Notes: generated by a model from the sequence alone, not told the origin. Counted from the stretch's first letter, positions 1 to 6,222 are shown. The stretch is 6,818 nucleotides of DNA from JAUVZF01 sp035529015 (GCA_035529015.1 DATKXP010000210.1:1-6818), one strand, 5' to 3'. Numbers and translations: made by a program.

Positions 1-6
1 GGCGTG

Positions 7-2736
7 TCACTTCTCGGACGATTCGCCGGCCATGTCGCGAAGCAGGCGGCCCAGGTCGTCGATCGTCTTGCCGTAGCCGGCCCAGTCGCCCTGGCGCAAC
101 TGCTCCTGGGCCTTCAGGAAGAGTTCGTGCGCGCGCCTGCCGTGGGGGGCCGGAGGCGTTGTCCCCTCGGGCGGCTTGGTGATCGGCGCCTCCGGCGGCG
201 GCGCCTCGCCGAACACGGCGGCGAGCGCCTCGTCGAGCGTCTCGCGCATGGCGACGCGGTCCTTCGACGCCACGATCACACGCTTCAGTTCCGGGAACCG
301 CGTCTGCTCGCTGTCCAGGTAGAGCGGCTCGACGTACAGAACGGAGTCGCGAATCGGAATGACCAGCAGATTGCCGCGTATGACGCGGCTGCCCTTCTGG
401 CCCCAGAGGGTGATCTGCTGGCTGATGGCGTCGTTCTTGTCGATGTTCGCCTCGATCTGCTTTGGGCCGAGGACCAGGCGGTCCTTGGGAAACTGGTACA
501 CGAGCAGTTTCCCGTACTGCCGGCCGTCGCACCGCCCCGCCATCCAGCCGACCATGTTGTCCTTGCCGCGAGGCGTGAACGGAAGCATCAGCAGGTACTC
601 CGGTTCCGCCTCGCCGGGAAGCGTCATGATGATGTAGTACGCCTTGACCGCAAGCGTCTGGCCGCCGTACTGCTCGCTCGGACGCTGCCACATGTCCTCG
701 CGGTTGTAGAAGACCCGGGGGTCGGTCATGTGGTAGGCCAGGTACTGGCCGGCCTGGATGTCCAGGAGGTCGATCGGGTACCGCAGGTGGGCCCGCAGCG
801 ATTCGGGCATCTCCGAGAGGTCGCGGAACAGGGCCGGGAAGATGCTACGCGCCACGCGCACCATGGCGTCCTTCGTGTCGGCCACGTAGAAGGTGACGCT
901 GCCGTCGTAGGCGTCCACGGCAACCTTGACGGCGTTGCGGATGTAGTTGGTCCGTGACCGCCCGGAGGCGGCGGGGGCAGAGTACGGAAACCGGTCCGTC
1001 CGCGTGTAGGCGTCGATGACCCAGACCAGGCGCCCGTCGCTGATGACAGGATAGGGGTCCTGGTCGAGGTCCAGGAACGGCCCCGCCAGGCGTTGCACCC
1101 GCGCGCGAACCTGCCGCGCCCACAGCACCCGCGTCTCGGGCGTGAAACTGTCGGTCAGCAGGATGTTCCAGTCGCCGAAGTAATAGGCGAACAGCAGCCT
1201 CCGCGCCCATGAGTCCACCGCGACGCCGGCCCGCCCCTTGTACAGCGTGTAGACGTTGTCGTCCCTGAGCGGATAGTCGAACTCCTCCTGCCGGGTCCGG
1301 ACGAAGATGTAGTTGGCCGTCGATTCGCCGAAGTAAACGGCCGGGTTGGGCACCTCGACCGGCACCGTCGCCTTGGGCGGAATGTCGCGCATCCACAACT
1401 CCGGCATGCCGCTCTCGGTGACGGCGTTCACCGGGCTCATGCACAGGCCGTACCCGTGGGTGTACAGGAGGTGGAGGTTGACCCAGGTGCGGCTCTTCTC
1501 CTGGAGGAGTGTCTGTTCGAGTTCCCGCACCGCGAGGCTCACCTGCCGGTACTCGCCGCCCACGTGGTACCGGTCGATGTCCACGCCGTTGAACCGGTAG
1601 TAGGTCCGCAGGCCCTGGATCTCCTGGTAGGTGGGTCTCAGGGCGCGCCAGTCCCAGAGGCGGACGTTGTCGATCGTTCCGCGCGCCCCGCGGACGGCCT
1701 CGGGGGTGAGCGACCCGCCCGCCGGAAACTCCTGGACGTCCACGTCCGCCAGGCCGAAGGCGAATCGCGTCGCCTCGATGTTGTGCTCCAGGTACGGCAT
1801 CTCACGCTCGAGTTCGTTCGGAACCACGTCGAACCGCTGCTGGAACGTGGGGTAACTCATGGCCGCAACGACGTGAAGTGCCACGAGCAACCCGACGACG
1901 ATCCCTGCCGCCTTCGGTTTCATCCGGATACCGGCCGCCAACACCACCAGTGCCGCCACGACGCTCGCGCCCGCCATGAACGCAAACACGGGCAGCCGGA
2001 CGTGGACGTCCACGTACCCCGCGCCGAAGACGGCCCCGCGCGACGAAAGCAGCAGATCGTAACGATCGAGCCAGTAGCCGAAGCCGACGGCCACGAGGAC
2101 CAGGGCCACCAGCGCGGCCAGATGGGTCGTGGCGGCGCGGGTCATCCGGGCGTACTGCCAGCCGATGGCGCCGCTGACGAAGTACGCTGCCGCCGCGCCG
2201 ATCGCCCCGAACACGCCCATCGCCATGACGTAGGCCTTCAGTTGGGCGAGGATCGGCACGATGAATGCGTAGACCTGCGCGTCGTGGCCCAGGACCGGAT
2301 CGGTCCAGCCGAACGGCGCGCGGTGCAGAAACTGGAGCACCTCGTACCAATAGGCCGCCGCGCCCTGGGCGAAGCCGAACCCCACGACCACGCCGAACGC
2401 AACGGCCGCCAGGTGCAGCACCCGTCGAATCCGCCGGCCCGAAAGGACCCACGGCAGTCCTTTGATCTGGAAGGCGTGCGTCGGCGACAACTGCGTCGCC
2501 AGGACCACGTGCCCCGCCAGCCACAGAGCGGTGACCAGAAACCCGGCCACGCCCAGCGCCGCCTTGGTCCAGAGTTCGGTCGTGAAGACGCTCGCGTACC
2601 CCAGCGAACCGAACCACAGGTAGTCGGCGTAGAGGGTCGCGACCCTCCCGACGGGGAGCGCGATGAGCAGGAGCACCACGACGGCGATGACGATGCGCTT
2701 GTGCTTCGCGATGGAGAAATCAGGTTCTTTGGCCAT
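7..2736 (-). CDS. UPF0182 (COG1615) family integral membrane protein
   Basis: Function is unknown for this family. From the ATG at 2736 the product is 909 aa. About seven hydrophobic segments fill residues 14-294 (roughly 14-35, 58-79, 106-126, 155-190, 204-223, 249-269, 276-294). A large soluble part of about 600 residues follows, probably outside the membrane. Family hallmarks are DYLWFGSLGYASVF right after the first segment (38-51), YTHGYGLCMSPVN (425-437), YHMTDPRVFYNREDMW (668-683), LMLPFTPRGKDNMVGW (716-731) and GSRVIRGNLLVIPI (782-795). A Pro-rich linker (846-864) leads to a C-terminal helix pair (867-902), as is usual in the family. The start is uncertain: ATG 2736 has only GGAG at 3-nt spacing, ATG 2745 and GTG 2847 are in frame without a Shine-Dalgarno, and the residues between look unlike the family. 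Stop is TGA at 7-9. Family assignment is firm; the start is not. Confidence 0.95.
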   Translation of the reverse strand: MAKEPDFSIAKHKRIVIAVVVLLLIALPVGRVATLYADYLWFGSLGYASVFTTELWTKAALGVAGFLVTALWLAGHVVLATQLSPTHAFQIKGLPWVLSGRRIRRVLHLAAVAFGVVVGFGFAQGAAAYWYEVLQFLHRAPFGWTDPVLGHDAQVYAFIVPILAQLKAYVMAMGVFGAIGAAAAYFVSGAIGWQYARMTRAATTHLAALVALVLVAVGFGYWLDRYDLLLSSRGAVFGAGYVDVHVRLPVFAFMAGASVVAALVVLAAGIRMKPKAAGIVVGLLVALHVVAAMSYPTFQQRFDVVPNELEREMPYLEHNIEATRFAFGLADVDVQEFPAGGSLTPEAVRGARGTIDNVRLWDWRALRPTYQEIQGLRTYYRFNGVDIDRYHVGGEYRQVSLAVRELEQTLLQEKSRTWVNLHLLYTHGYGLCMSPVNAVTESGMPELWMRDIPPKATVPVEVPNPAVYFGESTANYIFVRTRQEEFDYPLRDDNVYTLYKGRAGVAVDSWARRLLFAYYFGDWNILLTDSFTPETRVLWARQVRARVQRLAGPFLDLDQDPYPVISDGRLVWVIDAYTRTDRFPYSAPAASGRSRTNYIRNAVKVAVDAYDGSVTFYVADTKDAMVRVARSIFPALFRDLSEMPESLRAHLRYPIDLLDIQAGQYLAYHMTDPRVFYNREDMWQRPSEQYGGQTLAVKAYYIIMTLPGEAEPEYLLMLPFTPRGKDNMVGWMAGRCDGRQYGKLLVYQFPKDRLVLGPKQIEANIDKNDAISQQITLWGQKGSRVIRGNLLVIPIRDSVLYVEPLYLDSEQTRFPELKRVIVASKDRVAMRETLDEALAAVFGEAPPPEAPITKPPEGTTPPAPHGRRAHELFLKAQEQLRQGDWAGYGKTIDDLGRLLRDMAGESSEK

Positions 2737-3208
2737 GGACTCCATGATAGACACACGGGCGCCGTTTCGCAAGAACCGGTTTTCCTCGGCGCTGACAAGA
2801 AGTCCATGCCAATACGGGGCGAACTTTTGTGGGGCGGGAATCTGCACGGACTACGTTACGCGACCTTCGCGGCAAAAACGTCCCTTCACGATGTCCGGAT
2901 CGAGATGCGGATGGGCATCCGGACGAAATCCCTGTCGTGCCACAGCGATTATGACACAGGTTTGCCAACGCGATTACGTCACACCCCGAAGGGGGAACGG
3001 TTTGTGGCCGTTCGCCCCCCTTCCGTCCCCCCGGAGGGGGGAGACGCCAGCCTGGACTGCCGGGCAGGGGATGGGATGAAGGGGTGAGGCGCGGTCCGCG
3101 AGGACCGCGCCCCTGCCCGTAGCCACCGGGGTAGCAGGCCGGCTCCCCGGCGTCGGTGAAGGTACGGTCGGGGCCGAGGCAAAGCAAGAGGTCAACGGCA
3201 CGTTGGGA
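2737..3208. other. Intergenic region with GC-rich hairpins, no supported gene
   Basis: I see no gene here. Open frames on both strands give Pro/Arg/Gly/Ser-rich translations with no recognisable domain. The region holds several inverted repeats: 2893-2900 with 2917-2924, AACGG/CCGTT at 2996-3000 with 3008-3012 flanked by G and C runs, a C6/G6 hairpin at 3027-3041, and a nested palindrome at 3061-3119. No convincing promoter for the UPF0182 gene was found in it, although that gene's promoter should lie here. Confidence 0.6.
3061..3119. repeat. Nested perfect palindrome, REP-like intergenic element
   Basis: Two perfect inverted repeats are nested. The outer arms CGGGCAGGGG (3061-3070) and CCCCTGCCCG (3110-3119) are exact reverse complements. 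Inside, GGCGCGGTCC (3088-3097) and GGACCGCGCC (3102-3111) form a 10-bp stem around a 4-base GCGA loop, which is a GNRA-type tetraloop on the plus strand. The inner stem overlaps the outer arm by two bases, and 17 unpaired bases sit on the 5' side only. No T-run follows on either strand, so it is not a standard intrinsic terminator. It looks like an interspersed GC-rich palindrome, but copy number cannot be judged from one window. Confidence 0.55.
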
Positions 3209-3448
3209 TCACCCAATGGGCTTGAGGCGGATCTGGCCGTAGCGTGGATGGACGCAGTGCACGGACTTGTCAAACCATTGTTGAACGTCAACCACCGCGT
3301 GGACGAGGTGGTTGCGTCCTTCGGGCGGCCGGATCTGATAGGTCGCGCCGTTCAACGAGACCGTGTTATCGCCCGAGACGGTTCGCGGGTGGCGGACGCA
3401 CAGGACGGTCCGCAGGTCCAGGCCTTGCGGGGTCGGGCCGGTTGGCAA
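3209..3448 (-). pseudogene. C-terminal remnant of an IS1202/ISNCY-like DDE transposase
   Basis: The 79-residue translation contains LDLRTVLCVRHPRTVSGDNT (residues 10-29), then VSLNGATYQIRPP (30-42), and ends with a short beta-rich stretch to a natural TGA at 3209-3211. This fits the C-terminal beta-barrel-like region found after the catalytic core in IS1202/ISNCY-type integrase-core transposases, where an R-T-V-x-x-D-N-T-V element followed by Y/L-Q-I-P-P is typical. The catalytic DDE part is absent: upstream in the same frame a stop occurs at 3470-3472, and the other frames to 3620 show nothing alike. The TTG at 3448 is only the first possible start codon, not a true start. Family recognition is from memory of the motif, so the exact IS family could differ. 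Confidence 0.6.
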
Positions 3449-3620
3449 CAGGGGGGCGTGCGGCTCAGGTCACACACTTGATCCGGGAGTTCCAGCAGGC
3501 GGAGAGGCTGGCCCTGGGCGGGTTGGGCGTGCTGCTGAGACGGCGCAGGTGAACGGCGCGGCTGACATGCGGAGGGCCTTATTCCAGATTGCCGAGGTCA
3601 GCGTCACGCGGCGCGGAGAT
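3449..3620. other. Intergenic remnant DNA, nothing recognised
   Basis: No gene, promoter or terminator is supported. Reading the minus strand upstream of the transposase remnant gives stops or low-information translations in the two frames I read through. If the insertion sequence once extended here, it has decayed or been deleted. Confidence 0.5.
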
Positions 3621-3747
3621 CTAAGCGGTCCGACCTAAGTCCCGTAAAGTTGCGCGGCGGGGAGTCCTGCCTGCCGCGTTCCATGCGCGGTGCCTAAAAC
3701 TGGATACCGCGCGGGCCACTTCAAGAAACTTACCTCGGACCGCTTAG
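3621..3747. repeat. 127-bp terminal-inverted-repeat element, MITE-like
   Basis: The ends CTAAGCGGTCCGA (3621-3633) and TCGGACCGCTTAG (3735-3747) are perfect inverse copies. The match extends to 20 columns with 18 identities (3621-3640 against 3728-3747). Two further hairpins lie inside: 3653-3661 with 3670-3678, and 3685-3691 with 3706-3712, giving a three-way-junction-like fold. If TA is the target duplication, the element proper is 3624-3744, flanked as C-TA and TA-G. That is what an IS630/Tc1-type insertion into CTAG would leave. The right end lies in the ATPase stop codon: removing the element and one TA restores TAG in place of TAA. No T-run follows, so it is not a classical terminator. 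Alternatives are a structured RNA or a processing hairpin. Confidence 0.5.
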
Positions 3748-4925
3748 CGTCCGTCCCCTGTCTCAAAGACGATCGTCAGCTCGCCATCGTCGTAGCGTGC
3801 CTCCAGGATCTCCGAGGCGGCCAGGGAATCCGGCAGTGCGTACACGCGCGAGTGCCCCCCCGCGGCGATGAGCAACTCACTGCTCTTTCGCGTCACGTCC
3901 AGACTCGACTTGTCCAGCCCAGGCAAGGTGAACGTCACGGCGGGCTTGCCGCTGTCATTGGCAAAGCGGACCGTGTACGTTTCCGAGAGCATCGCGTCGG
4001 CAACAGCCTGCCCGTAGATCTCATGACCCAGATCCCGTAGATCGGCGATGCCTACCGGTTCGGTCTCGCGGTACTTGATCGGCAAGATGGCGGTATCCAG
4101 GAAGCACCGTGAGATGGTTTCCATCTGCTCCCTTTGCAGCGCGCACCATGGCCCTAAGTACCCGCGAGCCAACTCGTCCGGGAAGATGCGGTTGACCAGT
4201 ATCGCGTCGACGGGGAAGCCGAACAGGCCGAGGTAGGTGTAAGTCCGCCGCGTCTCCGCAACAGCGATCCTGTCGGGCGTGAGCACCAGACGCACCGAGG
4301 ATTGCTGGGGATCCTGAAGGATCTCGCCAAGCCTCCCCAGGTTCCCGATGATCCGCTCGAACGCCTCGTAGGCCGGATCGTCGGGGACCCAGGGGTCCAT
4401 GCCGGCAAAACGCCTGGTGACAGGGCGGATCATCTTCATGATGCTGCGCTCAATCGTCACCAGGCGGTTGATCTTCCCCGCAGCGGTATCTGTGAGCGTC
4501 AACAACTGCAGTGCCCCGCCCGTCGGAGCGCAGTCGACGATCACGGTGTCGAAGCGTTCGCTCTGGACCTCTCGCAGGATCCGGGTGAGCAGGAACACGG
4601 CGTCCATGCCCGGGATCAGGGCCACCTCCTCGGCAACGGCTTCTTCCATGCCCAGGTAGGTACTGATCTCTGCGATGTACTGTTGGATGGGCGCCCAATT
4701 CCGCCGGATCTCGCCCAGAATATTCACCTCCAGCGCGTGCAGATTCTTCGCAATCGGGACGCAGGAGTCGCCGATCGAGACAGCGGTTATGTCAGAGAGG
4801 TTGTGGGCCACGTCGGAGCTGACCAGGAGCGTCCGTCGTCCGTGAGCGGCCGTGCGCAGGGCGGTAGCGACGGCGATCGTCGACTTGCCCACTCCCCCCT
4901 TGCCCGTGAACAGGATGATCCGCAT
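3744..4925 (-). CDS. ArsA/GET3-family ATPase with C-terminal Hsp20-like domain
   Basis: A cytosolic P-loop ATPase of 393 aa, one ArsA unit long. The deviant Walker A is GKGGVGKS (8-15). The switch I element SSDVAHNLSD (36-45) has its Asp at 38 and Val where DPAHNLSD usually has Pro. The switch II/A-loop motif is DCAPTGGALQLL (131-142). Residues about 315-388 (TYTVRFANDSGKPAVTFTLPGL onward, with a beta-strand pattern) fit the alpha-crystallin-like ArsA_HSP20 domain found in some bacterial ArsA homologues. Cysteines are at 55, 132, 261 and 274; there is no CxxC pair as in Get3. No arsenic genes are near, so arsenite export is not supported; a client-protein or tail-anchor handling role is inference. 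ATG 4925 has GGAGG at 7-nt spacing and lies 21 nt after the regulator gene. The TAA stop lies in the right arm of the 3621-3747 element. Confidence 0.93.
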   Translation of the reverse strand: MRIILFTGKGGVGKSTIAVATALRTAAHGRRTLLVSSDVAHNLSDITAVSIGDSCVPIAKNLHALEVNILGEIRRNWAPIQQYIAEISTYLGMEEAVAEEVALIPGMDAVFLLTRILREVQSERFDTVIVDCAPTGGALQLLTLTDTAAGKINRLVTIERSIMKMIRPVTRRFAGMDPWVPDDPAYEAFERIIGNLGRLGEILQDPQQSSVRLVLTPDRIAVAETRRTYTYLGLFGFPVDAILVNRIFPDELARGYLGPWCALQREQMETISRCFLDTAILPIKYRETEPVGIADLRDLGHEIYGQAVADAMLSETYTVRFANDSGKPAVTFTLPGLDKSSLDVTRKSSELLIAAGGHSRVYALPDSLAASEILEARYDDGELTIVFETGDGR

Positions 4926-4946
4926 GTCGTTTCCTCCGCAGGCGTC

Positions 4947-5474
4947 CTACTTTATCGTCACCTTCTTCAGGACGGCCGGCGTGATCTGCCCGCGCTGCGT
5001 GACCAGATCGAGGATGTGCTTGGCCGCTTCCACATACTCCATGGACCCGAAGAATGTGTCCCTGAGCCGCTGGACCTGCTCCCGGTCTTCCGGCGTCTCG
5101 GCGTCGATGGACTTCAGGTCTTCCGTGCTACGCGCGATGAAGGCCTCGAACTCCGTCAGATGCATCTTCAGGATGGTGGATACGACCTCGGTCGCGACCT
5201 CCCACGGATTCCCCCGCGCCTCATAGAAGTTCCTGCGCTCCCCTCTGTGGTAGACCCGGCGCACCAGCTTCCACCGTTCCAGGATCCTGATGTTCGTAGA
5301 GATCGAGGCCTTGGAAACTTCCAGCCTCCGGGCCATCTCGCCCAGAGACATCGGTCCCGGCGTGAGCAGCAGAAGGACCTTGAGTTCCGCCGCGATCCGC
5401 GGGAAGCCCAACCACTCAGCCTCCTGCCCCGCCATATCCACCCATTCGTTCCGTATGTCGTTGATCGTTCTCAT
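4947..5474 (-). CDS. GbsR/MarR-type winged-helix transcriptional regulator
   Basis: A 175-aa DNA-binding regulator of the GbsR group (COG1510). Residues 26-40 form a helix leading into the helix-turn-helix MSLGEMARRLEVSKASIST (42-60), and the wing follows at about 70-86 (LVRRVYHRGERRNFYEA), with the G-x-R-R-x-F-Y-E-A element typical of GbsR-like proteins. The C-terminal half (about 91-160) is helical, as expected for the dimerisation part. The ATG at 5474 has GGAG at 7-nt spacing. It is the first gene of an operon with the ArsA-like ATPase, 21 nt downstream, so it probably controls that gene and itself through the sites at 5509-5577. Relatives act in osmoprotectant or antimicrobial responses, but no such transporter is present here, so the inducer is unknown. 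Confidence 0.92.
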   Translation of the reverse strand: MRTINDIRNEWVDMAGQEAEWLGFPRIAAELKVLLLLTPGPMSLGEMARRLEVSKASISTNIRILERWKLVRRVYHRGERRNFYEARGNPWEVATEVVSTILKMHLTEFEAFIARSTEDLKSIDAETPEDREQVQRLRDTFFGSMEYVEAAKHILDLVTQRGQITPAVLKKVTIK

Positions 5475-5508
5475 GGCAAGGCTCCGTTCAGATCGCTCGC
5501 GTCGTTAA

Positions 5509-5577
5509 GTGCGTACTGACCGTACTGGCCGTATTATACGCACAGAATGACTGGCGTCAAGGCATTTCTCCAGAAAT
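5509..5577 (-). promoter_or_regulatory. Promoter and candidate operators of the regulator-ATPase operon
   Basis: Read on the minus strand, a -35 TTGACG (5555-5560) and a perfect -10 TATAAT (5533-5538) are separated by 16 nt, predicting a start near 5526. Three structures overlap it. A palindrome GTGCGTA (5509-5515)/TACGCAC (5537-5543) spans the -10 and start site with 21 nt between arms. A 9-nt direct repeat reads CGTACTGAC, CGTACTGGC, CGTATTATA on the plus strand (5512-5538). A 14-bp AT-rich palindrome ATTTCT-CC-AGAAAT (5564-5577) sits just upstream of the -35, centred near -44. Repressor binding over the start site and a second factor or dimer at -44 are inferred. Confidence 0.75.
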
Positions 5578-5594
5578 CTCCCCAGATGACCTGC

Positions 5595-5619
5595 GGCCCA
5601 CGACCACCGTGGGCCTTTT
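5595..5619 (+). terminator. Terminator-like hairpin on the plus strand, no upstream gene
   Basis: A perfect 8-bp stem GGCCCACG (5595-5602)/CGTGGGCC (5608-5615) with a 5-base loop is followed by TTTTC at 5616-5620, the form of an intrinsic terminator read on the plus strand. On the minus strand the hairpin is followed by GCAGG, so it would not terminate there. No plus-strand gene lies upstream, since the operon on that side is on the minus strand. The T-run is short, so efficiency is doubtful. Confidence 0.5.
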
Positions 5620-5948
5620 CGATGATTCTATCGCGCTTCCGGACATCGGCAACCTCTTCCCGGACACCACCAAGCAGGCATTGGCCGTCCATCGGGCCGT
5701 GATGCTGCCCGGAACGCCCTTCCGCCGGGCGGTTGAGCCAGACACGGCCAGACCAGTTCCGTCACCGTCGCGTTCTCCGGCCGTTTCGTCGTGCCCTGCC
5801 GTCATCCCGGCACCGTCTCGGGCAGTTCTGCCCCACTGCGCCAAGTCCCGAGGCAGCGCAGTCGGTTTTCGGGGCCAGAAGACAGTCCGCAAGAACCGTG
5901 GGTCCAAATGGAACCCTATAGGCACCCAGGGCCCTTTTTCGGCCACCC
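5620..5948. other. Intergenic region, no convincing gene
   Basis: Two long overlapping open frames (plus 5609-5974, minus 5557-5946) cross this stretch, but neither has a Shine-Dalgarno, a known domain or a sensible end. The plus frame starts at a GTG inside the 5595-5615 hairpin and ends inside the tRNA terminator hairpin. A minus-strand TTGCCG-N16-TAGAAT (5629-5656) resembles a weak second promoter toward the regulator gene. A small hairpin GCCCGG/CCGGGC lies at 5707-5730. Near 5931-5954 CCTTTTTCGG and CCGAAAAGG pair with one bulge, just beyond the tRNA terminator. Confidence 0.5.
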
Positions 5949-5990
5949 GAAAAGGAAAGCAGAGACAAGCGTAAATGCCTGCCTCTGCTT
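5949..5990 (-). terminator. Intrinsic terminator of the tRNA(fMet) transcript
   Basis: Eleven bases after the tRNA end, arms 5983-5990 and 5957-5964 pair perfectly (AAGCAGAG/CTCTGCTT). On the minus-strand RNA the stem continues inward to 14 bp with two G-U wobbles around a 6-base loop AUUUAC. On the plus strand those two positions would be A-C mismatches, so the fold is specific to minus-strand RNA. A pyrimidine tract UUUCCUUUUC follows partly within 5949-5958. The T-run is interrupted by CC, but position and strand-specific pairing fit a terminator. Confidence 0.75.
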
Positions 5991-6000
5991 GACTTAAGCG

Positions 6001-6077
<77 letters not shown>

Positions 6078-6090
6078 ATTCGTGCCATGG

Positions 6091-6118
6091 ATTGTACCGG
6101 ACGTTCAGCGGCTGTCGA
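6091..6118 (-). promoter_or_regulatory. Promoter of the tRNA(fMet) gene
   Basis: On the minus strand a -10 TACAAT (6091-6096) lies 16 nt after a -35 TCGACA (6113-6118), each one base off consensus. The predicted start is about 6-8 nt upstream of the mature tRNA 5' end at 6077, leaving a very short leader for RNase P removal. It is divergent from the promoter at 6194-6222, with about 75 bp between the two -35 boxes. Confidence 0.7.
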
Positions 6119-6193
6119 GGATGTATTCGCGGCGAGAACGCCGTTTCTCCGTATCCACAGTGAGGTGGGGGATCGGCATCCGGGCGAAATCCC

Positions 6194-6222
6194 TTGACGC
6201 TTCGACGGCCGCGCGCTAAAAT
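6194..6222 (+). promoter_or_regulatory. Promoter of the oxidoreductase gamma subunit gene
   Basis: A -35 TTGACG (6194-6199) and a -10 TAAAAT (6217-6222) are separated by exactly 17 nt, giving a strong sigma70-like promoter with a start near 6229 and a leader of about 60 nt. The leader contains a small TGCCT/AGGCA hairpin (6243-6257), too weak to call a riboswitch. The -35 is directly preceded by a sequence shared with 2902-2933. Confidence 0.8.

Noticed and set aside
4..957. Long plus-strand open frame opposite the C-terminal part of UPF0182
   Set aside because: It mirrors a clearly conserved minus-strand gene, and its His/Val/Arg/Asp-rich translation has no domain.
2931..2961. Promoter following the first copy of the shared motif
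   Set aside because: The -35 position reads TGTCGT and no -10-like hexamer occurs at 16-18 nt spacing.
1456..3087. 543-codon plus-strand open frame
   Set aside because: It is antisense to the membrane-protein part of UPF0182 and is His/Arg/Asp/Glu-rich without a domain; long antisense frames are expected in GC-rich DNA.
3481..3620. Upstream part of the transposase in another frame
   Set aside because: The minus-strand frames I read lack the integrase-core motifs, and two have stops; nothing supports a frameshifted continuation.
3744..5474. Arsenic resistance operon
   Set aside because: No arsR, arsB, arsC, arsD or acr3 gene is present, and the ATPase is a single unit lacking the duplicated architecture of the pump ATPase.
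4302..5519. 405-codon plus-strand open frame
   Set aside because: It is antisense to both the ATPase and regulator genes, whose family motifs are unmistakable.
5557..5946. Minus-strand open frame upstream of the regulator
   Set aside because: It has no ribosome binding site or domain, and it would end inside the operon promoter.
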